Positions 52,756 through 61,341 of a DNA stretch of 64,000 bases are shown here, in pieces. Below the pieces are notes generated by a model. The model did not search any database, was not told the origin of the DNA, and saw only the letters and a program-made list of their open reading frames with translations. The translations under genes and the position numbers were made by a program. The stretch's first letter is position 1. Each line of letters starts with the position of its first letter. The DNA comes from Rhodococcus koreensis. GTDB taxonomy: Bacteria > Actinomycetota > Actinomycetes > Mycobacteriales > Mycobacteriaceae. Location of the stretch: positions 7,626,001-7,690,000 of the forward strand of contig NZ_FNSV01000005.1 of NCBI RefSeq assembly GCF_900105905.1, given 5' to 3'.

Positions 52756-53571
52756 TCACGACCGTGAATACTCGGAGGCCCTGCGGATCTCTTCGGGAGA
52801 CGGGCGCACGCCGGTGTAGAGGACGAACTGTTCCGCGGCCTGCAGCGCGATCACCTCGGCGCCCGTGATGACGGTCTTGTGGCGTTCGGCCGCAGCCCGG
52901 ATCAGTGGCGTTGCGGCGGGCATCGCCACCACGTCGAATACGGCCTCCGCCGCGTCGATCGCGTCGAGTTCGAATGCCAGATCCTCGGCCTCGAGACCAC
53001 CGGCCATTCCGATGGGGGTGGCATTGATCAGCAGCCCCGGTCGCGCCGCGCCCAGTTCGGGCTGCCAAGCGAATCCGTACTGCTTCGCGACGGCGCCGCC
53101 GGTCGTCTCGTTGCGGGCGATCACGGTGACGTCGGTGAACCCGTAGTCGCGCACGGCGGCGACGACGGCCTTGGCCATGCCGCCGCTCCCGGCCACCGCC
53201 ACCGAGAGCGAGTGGGGCAACACGTTGTCGCGCAACAGGTTCGCGATGGCCTGGTAGTCGGTGTTGTAGGCGTGCAACGCCCCGTCCTCGTTGACGACCG
53301 TGTTGACGGACTCGATGACCGACGCCGATTCGTGCATCACGTCGACGTAGTCGATGATCTGCTCCTTGAACGGCATGGAGACACCGGCGCCGCGGATCCC
53401 CAGCGCCCGGATGCCGCCGACCGCAGCCTGGAGGTCGTTGGTGGTGAAGGCTTTGTACACGAAATTGAGGCCCAGCTCGCCGTACAGATAATTGTGAAAC
53501 CGGGTGCCGATGTTGCTCGGCCGGCCGGAGAGCGAGATGCAGAGAAGAGTGTCTTTGTCGAGCTGGTTCAT
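52756..53571 (-). CDS. shikimate dehydrogenase-like protein (HI0607/SdhL type)
   Basis: A 271-residue AroE-fold enzyme. MNQLDKDTLLCISLSGRPSN, continuing TRFHNYLY, closely matches the HI0607-type paralogues and differs from the SxSPxxHN of true AroE. The catalytic Lys lies in GVSMPFKE, NTDY gives the aspartate, and GSGGMAKAV is the NADP loop. Known SdhL proteins have poor shikimate activity, so the real substrate is uncertain. A complete aro operon is not adjacent. Confidence 0.85.
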   Translation of the reverse strand: MNQLDKDTLLCISLSGRPSNIGTRFHNYLYGELGLNFVYKAFTTNDLQAAVGGIRALGIRGAGVSMPFKEQIIDYVDVMHESASVIESVNTVVNEDGALHAYNTDYQAIANLLRDNVLPHSLSVAVAGSGGMAKAVVAAVRDYGFTDVTVIARNETTGGAVAKQYGFAWQPELGAARPGLLINATPIGMAGGLEAEDLAFELDAIDAAEAVFDVVAMPAATPLIRAAAERHKTVITGAEVIALQAAEQFVLYTGVRPSPEEIRRASEYSRS

Positions 53572-53656
53572 CCGGTAAATACTAGTGGTGGGCTCCCATC
53601 CGTGCGCGTTCTCAGCTCCGAATACACGGTGACGACCGCAAAGGAGCAAGTCTGCG

Positions 53657-55231
53657 ATGACTACCACGATCGGTGACCGGCACGAGGCGGCGCGGACGCC
53701 ACGGAGACGGCGGCACCTGTTCTCGCGCGCGCTCGCCGGAGTGATCGCCGCCGGCATGGTACTCGGAGTGGGCGAACTGCTGGCGGCGCTGATCGACCCG
53801 AATGCGTCGCCGTTCTACGCGGTCGGATCGACGACGGTGGACCGCAGCCCCGCCTGGGCCCGCGAGTTCGCGATACACACGTTCGGCACCAACGACAAAC
53901 CCGCGTTGTTCGTGGGCATGACGATCCTCATCGTGCTCCTCGCCGCAGTCGCGGGGATCGTCGAGCGCCCCCGCGCCCCGTTCGGCAGCGCAATCCTCGC
54001 GGTGCTCGGGCTGGTGGGAATCGTGGCCGCGACCCAGCGTCCCGGCGCCACCTGGATGTATGCGCTGCCGACAGTGGTGGGCGTCGTCGCCGGTATCGCG
54101 GTCCTGCGGGTGCTGACGGCCACCGCGCGGGCTCCCGAGAACTCGGATTCCGAGGATTCGTGGTTGCCGCGCCGCACTTTTCTCCTGTTGGCGGCGGGAG
54201 CCGCCGCGACGGCCGCGGCCGCGGGAGCCGCGGGCCGGTACCTCGGGCAGCAGGTCGCGGGCGCCGTGGACAACCGCCGCGCCTTCGCGGTTCCCGGGGT
54301 GACGGACCGGGCGGCCGCGATCGTTCCGGGCACCGACATCGGCGTGCCGGGCGGCACCCCGTTCGTCACGTCGAACGAGGACTTCTACCGGATCGACACC
54401 GCCCTCCGGGTGCCGCGGCTGACGACGGACGACTGGCAACTGCGCATCCACGGCATGGTGGACCGCGAACTCACCCTCTCGTGGGACGACCTGATCGCAC
54501 GCACACCCGTGGAACGGCTGATCACGTTGACGTGCGTGTCGAACGAGGTCGGCGGAAACCTCGCAGGCAACGCCACGTGGATCGGCTACCCCATCAAGGA
54601 CATCCTCGACGAGGCAGGCGTGCACCCCGACGCCGACATGCTGCTCTCCACGAGCAGCGACCACTTCACGGCGGGCACCCCGGTCGCGGCGCTGCGGGAC
54701 GGACGCGACGCGATTCTCGCGGTGGCGATGAACGGTCAGCCGCTGCCGTTCGAACACGGTTACCCCGTGCGGCAGGTCGTCCCCGGTCTCTACGGCTACG
54801 TGTCGGCCACCAAATGGGTGGTGGAGTGGGAACTCACACGATTCGACAAGGCCGAGGCCTACTGGACGAAGCGCGGATGGTCCGCGGAAGGTCCGATCAA
54901 GACCGCATCCCGGATCGACGTGCCCGCCCCGTTCGCACCCACCGCGCCCGGCCCGGTACTCGTCGCCGGAACCGCATGGGCGCAGCACCGCGGCATCGAG
55001 AAGGTGGAGGTACGGGTCGACAACGGCGCATGGCAGACCGCGACCCTCGCCCCGCAGTACAGCATCGACACCTGGCGGCAGTGGACGTGGGAGTGGGAGG
55101 CCGTGTCCGGCCTGCACACACTCCAGGTGCGCGCCACCGATCTGGACGGCAACGTGCAGGTGGAGGAGCGGACGCCGCCGGTCCCGAGCGGCGCCACCGG
55201 CTGGCACACCCGGTCGTTCACCGTGGCATGA
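53657..55231 (+). CDS. membrane-tethered sulfite-oxidase-fold molybdoenzyme
   Basis: A 524-residue protein. About 1-160 carry four membrane helices. Next comes a twin-arginine-like LPRRTFLLLA segment (about 168-177), then the molybdopterin domain with the Mo-ligand Cys293 (TLTCVSNEVGG), and a C-terminal Mo-co dimerisation domain (about 425-524). Typical YedY or sulfite oxidase proteins lack the N-terminal helix bundle. No haem or quinone partner gene is adjacent. It probably acts outside the membrane on a sulfite-, sulfoxide- or nitrate-like substrate. Confidence 0.88.
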   Translation: MTTTIGDRHEAARTPRRRRHLFSRALAGVIAAGMVLGVGELLAALIDPNASPFYAVGSTTVDRSPAWAREFAIHTFGTNDKPALFVGMTILIVLLAAVAGIVERPRAPFGSAILAVLGLVGIVAATQRPGATWMYALPTVVGVVAGIAVLRVLTATARAPENSDSEDSWLPRRTFLLLAAGAAATAAAAGAAGRYLGQQVAGAVDNRRAFAVPGVTDRAAAIVPGTDIGVPGGTPFVTSNEDFYRIDTALRVPRLTTDDWQLRIHGMVDRELTLSWDDLIARTPVERLITLTCVSNEVGGNLAGNATWIGYPIKDILDEAGVHPDADMLLSTSSDHFTAGTPVAALRDGRDAILAVAMNGQPLPFEHGYPVRQVVPGLYGYVSATKWVVEWELTRFDKAEAYWTKRGWSAEGPIKTASRIDVPAPFAPTAPGPVLVAGTAWAQHRGIEKVEVRVDNGAWQTATLAPQYSIDTWRQWTWEWEAVSGLHTLQVRATDLDGNVQVEERTPPVPSGATGWHTRSFTVA

Positions 55232-55244
55232 GGCGCCGAGACGA

Positions 55245-55946
55245 TCACGGACACCGCTCCGCCACCTCGGCGAGCGCGTCGCGGTCCGCCTGCGTCACCG
55301 GAAGTCCGTACTCCACCGCCACCGAGAGGTACTTGCCCGCGTAGAAGCAGCGGTACGCCGGGTTCGGCGGCAGCCAGTCCTGCGGGGTCTGGTCGCCCTT
55401 GTCCTGATTGTCGGCGCCGTTGACGGCCAGCAGGTTGAACGTGACGTCGTTGGCGAACCGGAGCCGGCGCTCGGGCGGCCACGTCGACGCGCCCATGTCC
55501 CACGCCGCTGCCAGCGGGTAGACGTGGTCGATCTGGACGGCTTTCGCGTCCGCCCGGTCGAACGGGAGCACCTCACCGGAGTACGGATCGGCGAGGACCC
55601 CGCTGAGCACCACGCAGTCGCGGGTGCCGTCGCGGAAGATCACCGAGCGGAGATCGATCGCCAGAACGTTGTTGCGGGTGTCGCACCCGTCGTGGCCGCC
55701 CGCGGCGTCCTGGTCGTCGGTCCAGGCCGGTCCGAAGACGCACAGCTCCCGGCCGGAACACCCGCGCTGGTATCCGCCGGGGTGCGGACGGGATTCGACC
55801 GTGGCGACCCGCCCGAGCAACTCCTCGATGTGCGCGCGCGGCGGGCTGCCCGGTGCGGGACTGTCGCCCAGGTCGAGCAGCGACACTCCGCAGCCACCGG
55901 CCGACAGGATCACGGCCAGCCACGCCGTCACGTACAGAAGTCTCAT
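55245..55946 (-). CDS. exported DUF1524/HNH-type nuclease lipoprotein
   Basis: A 233-residue protein with a lipoprotein-like signal (lipobox SAGGC). The nuclease block is IDHVYPLAAAWDMGA, with a later NLLAVNGADNQDKGD and Asn-rich ending, as in the DUF1524/GmrSD C-terminal-type HNH proteins. A cell-surface nuclease used in nutrient scavenging is the usual suggestion. The ATG at 55946 is close to GGGGGA. It converges on the molybdoenzyme gene after 13 bases. Confidence 0.78.
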   Translation of the reverse strand: MRLLYVTAWLAVILSAGGCGVSLLDLGDSPAPGSPPRAHIEELLGRVATVESRPHPGGYQRGCSGRELCVFGPAWTDDQDAAGGHDGCDTRNNVLAIDLRSVIFRDGTRDCVVLSGVLADPYSGEVLPFDRADAKAVQIDHVYPLAAAWDMGASTWPPERRLRFANDVTFNLLAVNGADNQDKGDQTPQDWLPPNPAYRCFYAGKYLSVAVEYGLPVTQADRDALAEVAERCP

Positions 55947-56011
55947 GCGTCCCCCGGCGCTCGAAAACTCTTCCCCTACCGTCCAGGAGTATGCACCGGG
56001 CCCCCGACAGG

Positions 56012-56329
56012 TCAGCTGAAGGGCAGGCGCACCGCGGCGATCGACGACACGTGCGTGCCGTCGTGACCGATGACCCAGGAACCGCCGCTCTGTCGGCATT
56101 CGGCCAGCAGGTCGAGCGTGCGCAGGAGGAAGAAGATCGCCTCGCTGGCGACGGGGGTGACCGCAAGCCGGTGCGCCTCACCGTGTTTCATTCCGTCGAG
56201 CCACACACCCGACTGCCCGTCCAGGCGAATGGTGACGATGTGGGTGGCATCGACGAAGGCGTACTTCCGTTGCTCCCACGGGGTGGTGAGCGCGTACCCC
56301 TGTTCGAGAACCTGGATCAGGATGCTCAT
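56012..56329 (-). CDS. hypothetical protein, 105 residues
   Basis: A small mixed alpha/beta soluble protein beginning MSILIQVLEQGYALTTPWEQ. It ends in IGHDGTHVSSIAAVRLPFS. No signal, membrane segment or motif was recognised. It lies 65 bases upstream of the lipoprotein nuclease gene on the same strand. It is well balanced in composition and has typical codon use, so it is probably real. Confidence 0.6.
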   Translation of the reverse strand: MSILIQVLEQGYALTTPWEQRKYAFVDATHIVTIRLDGQSGVWLDGMKHGEAHRLAVTPVASEAIFFLLRTLDLLAECRQSGGSWVIGHDGTHVSSIAAVRLPFS

Positions 56330-56402
56330 GGCCGACTCCCGAGAGTTTCCGGCAGCTACGTCTCTCCAGCATCTACCTCGGGCCGGGTGAAAGCCAGACC
56401 CG

Positions 56403-57305
56403 CTAACCGAACTCGATCACGACCTTGCCGCTCGTGTGACCGGATTCGACCGTCGCGAGAGCGTCACCGGCGTGCGCGAACGGGTACCGGTGGGCCACCC
56501 GCGGGTCGAGGGTTCCGTCGGCCACCAGCGCGGCCACCTCCGCGAACACCGCGGACGTGCGGCGCCGTTCCACTCCCGAGCCGCCGAGATCCCGTGCCGC
56601 GAGTGGGTCGCCGACACTGATGATCGCCGCCGGATCCGTCACCACCCGCGCCGCCTCGGCCAGCGCGGCACCGCCGACGAGATCGAAGACGGCGTCCACC
56701 GGGCCGGGCACCCGTTCGGCGAGTCCGTCCCCGGACGCCACCCACGTGGCGCCGAGCGATTCGACGACCTCCCGTTTGCCCTCGCTCGCGACCCCGATCA
56801 CGGTGACGTCCCGGGCCGCGGCCAACTGCAGCGCCGCCACCCCCACGCCACCGCCCGCACCGACGACGAGCAATCGGCTGCCGGGAGCCAGGTCCAGGGT
56901 CGTCAGCGCGTCGTACGCGGTCCCCGCCGCGACGGGTAGCGTGGCCGCGTCGGCGAACGAGACCGCGTCGGGCTTGTGTGCCGCTGCGGCCGTGTTGACC
57001 AGGGTGTACTCGGTGTATCCGCCGAAACCGGTGGCGGTCGCCCCGAACACGGCGTCGCCGACCGCGAACCCGGTCACCCGGGGGCCGACGTCGGCCACCA
57101 CACCCGCGACCTCCCGGCCGAGAACCGCGGGAAGGGTGACCGGGACCGTGTCCTTCCGCGTTCCCGCCCGCACCTTCCAGTCGGCGGGATTCACGCCTGC
57201 CGCGTGGACGGCGACCAGCAGCTGTCCGGGGCCGGGGGAGGGAACGGGGACGTCGAAGAACTGCTGCGTCTCGGGGCCGCCATATTCGCTGAAGCCGTAT
57301 GCCAT
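56403..57305 (-). CDS. NADP-dependent quinone oxidoreductase (zeta-crystallin-like)
   Basis: A 300-residue medium-chain reductase without zinc ligands. AAGVNPADWKVRAG, the LGREVAGVVADVG block and the nucleotide motif VVGAGGGVGVAALQLA are those of the QOR/zeta-crystallin group. It reduces quinones or enones. I take the ATG at 57305 (MAYGFSEYGG); a GTG at 57311 would add two residues. Its promoter region contains the paired hairpins at 57331-57394. Confidence 0.87.
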   Translation of the reverse strand: MAYGFSEYGGPETQQFFDVPVPSPGPGQLLVAVHAAGVNPADWKVRAGTRKDTVPVTLPAVLGREVAGVVADVGPRVTGFAVGDAVFGATATGFGGYTEYTLVNTAAAAHKPDAVSFADAATLPVAAGTAYDALTTLDLAPGSRLLVVGAGGGVGVAALQLAAARDVTVIGVASEGKREVVESLGATWVASGDGLAERVPGPVDAVFDLVGGAALAEAARVVTDPAAIISVGDPLAARDLGGSGVERRRTSAVFAEVAALVADGTLDPRVAHRYPFAHAGDALATVESGHTSGKVVIEFG

Positions 57306-57330
57306 GCTCACGCCCACAGTCCTATCACGA

Positions 57331-57358
57331 ACTTCGTGCCCGGATCCGGGCACGAAGT
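57331..57358. repeat. 28-base perfect palindrome (hairpin A)
   Basis: The half ACTTCGTGCCCGGA is followed directly by its complement. Its right-hand CACGAAGT is also the left end of hairpin B, so A and B cannot fold at once. It lies 26 bases upstream of the quinone oxidoreductase start. Confidence 0.8.
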
Positions 57359-57394
57359 AGGCCCGCCGAACGGAGTCGGCGGGCCTACTTCGTG
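57351..57394 (-). terminator. 19-bp hairpin B after the Gly-rich peptide gene
   Basis: The arms CACGAAGTAGGCCCGCCGA (57351-57369) and 57376-57394 are perfectly complementary around ACGGAG. It lies five bases past the stop of the leftward 39-residue gene and is a strong candidate terminator despite lacking a T-run. It shares 8 bases with hairpin A. Confidence 0.65.
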
Positions 57395-57399
57395 AGAAC

Positions 57400-57519
57400 T
57401 CAGGAGCCGAACAGGCTACCCAGGGAGCCTGTGCCTCCGCCGCCTCCGCCGCCGCCCATCAACGGTCCGAGGACCTGGATGAGTTGAACGAGAACCTGCA
57501 ACATCTGTGTCGCATCCAT
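57400..57519 (-). CDS. 39-residue Gly-rich amphipathic peptide
   Basis: A very short gene with a strong GGAGGAA ribosome-binding site six bases before its ATG. The peptide begins MDATQMLQVLVQLIQVLGPL, an amphipathic helix, then has eight glycines in a row and ends TGSLGSLFGS. There is no signal peptide. It recalls in size and character the small channel-forming proteins of mycolata walls (PorA/PorH of corynebacteria), but no sequence match is claimed. Strong hairpins follow the stop. Function unknown. Confidence 0.65.
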   Translation of the reverse strand: MDATQMLQVLVQLIQVLGPLMGGGGGGGGTGSLGSLFGS

Positions 57520-57679
57520 TGTGTCTTCCTCCGATCACTGCGATCTACCAACGGCAGCGATCCCGGTCGATACCGGCGTGGACAGCCGCCACCTCGTTCA
57601 TCGGTGGAATCTCGTCGAGGGTTACAGCCGCCGAGCAGGGATTTCTCCGACTGTCGGTTGTGCCTGATTGGATGGGTGC

Positions 57680-60507
<2,828 letters not shown>

Positions 60508-60511
<4 letters not shown>

Positions 60512-61281
60512 CGAATCGGCGCCCCGGACCGTACTTCGGTCAGTACGGCCGGCGACGACCCGTGACGGGCGGGCTGGAGGCACGGTCCCAGCGGGGATCG
60601 TTCGGCCGCACGTGGTGGGGTCGCGAATTCGTCGACATCATCGAGTTCGTCGCCGACAAGGGCCGGATGAGCCGCGGTCGGAGTTACGCGCGCAGCGGTC
60701 AGGTGATCTCGCTCGAGATCGCAGGCGGAATGGTGACGGGGGAGGTTCAGGGCAGTCAACTCCAGCCGTTCGTCGCGACCGTCTCGATCGATCGCCTCGA
60801 CGAGTCGGAGATCGCCGAACTGGTCGCGGTGGTCCGCAGGCAACCGGGCAGCCTGGCGATGCTGGCGGGCGGCGGGGTTCCGGAGGTTCTCGGCCCCCTG
60901 TTGCTGCCCGCCGGGGCGTCCGCGCTGAACTACGACTGCACCTGCCCGGACGACGGGTGGCCGTGCAAGCATGCGGCGGCGGTCGCGTACCTCGCCACCG
61001 AGCGCATCGACGAGAACCCGCTCGAGATCCTGACGTTGCGCGGCGTCGATCTGGACATGCTGATCGAGGGCGTCGGGGGCGACTCCTCCGAATCCGATGT
61101 CGACGACTGGTTCGGGGACGAGTCCTCGTTGCCCGGACTGCCCGACGCCGACTTCCGGGCAGCGATCGACGACCTCGACCCGCTCCTGCTGCGGAAGGCG
61201 ATCCGCTCGGTCAGTGAGGACGAGCGTGCGGTGGACGCCGCGATCCGGGAGCTGAAAGCGCTGTACCAGCACTTCCGCTGA
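60508..61281 (+). CDS. SWIM zinc-finger protein partner of SNF2
   Basis: A 257-residue protein. The SWIM motif CxC-x6-CxH is complete with Cys144, Cys146, Cys153 and His155 (YDCTCPDDGWPCKHA). RTWWGREFVDIIE near residue 40 is a second conserved block. It probably binds DNA or the SNF2 ATPase; the four-base overlap with it supports a complex. Confidence 0.9.
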
Positions 61282-61341
61282 CCGTGCGATGATGAATGAC
61301 GCGGAAGCTCGCCTCGTTTCGCGACCGGGAGCTGGTCAGTC

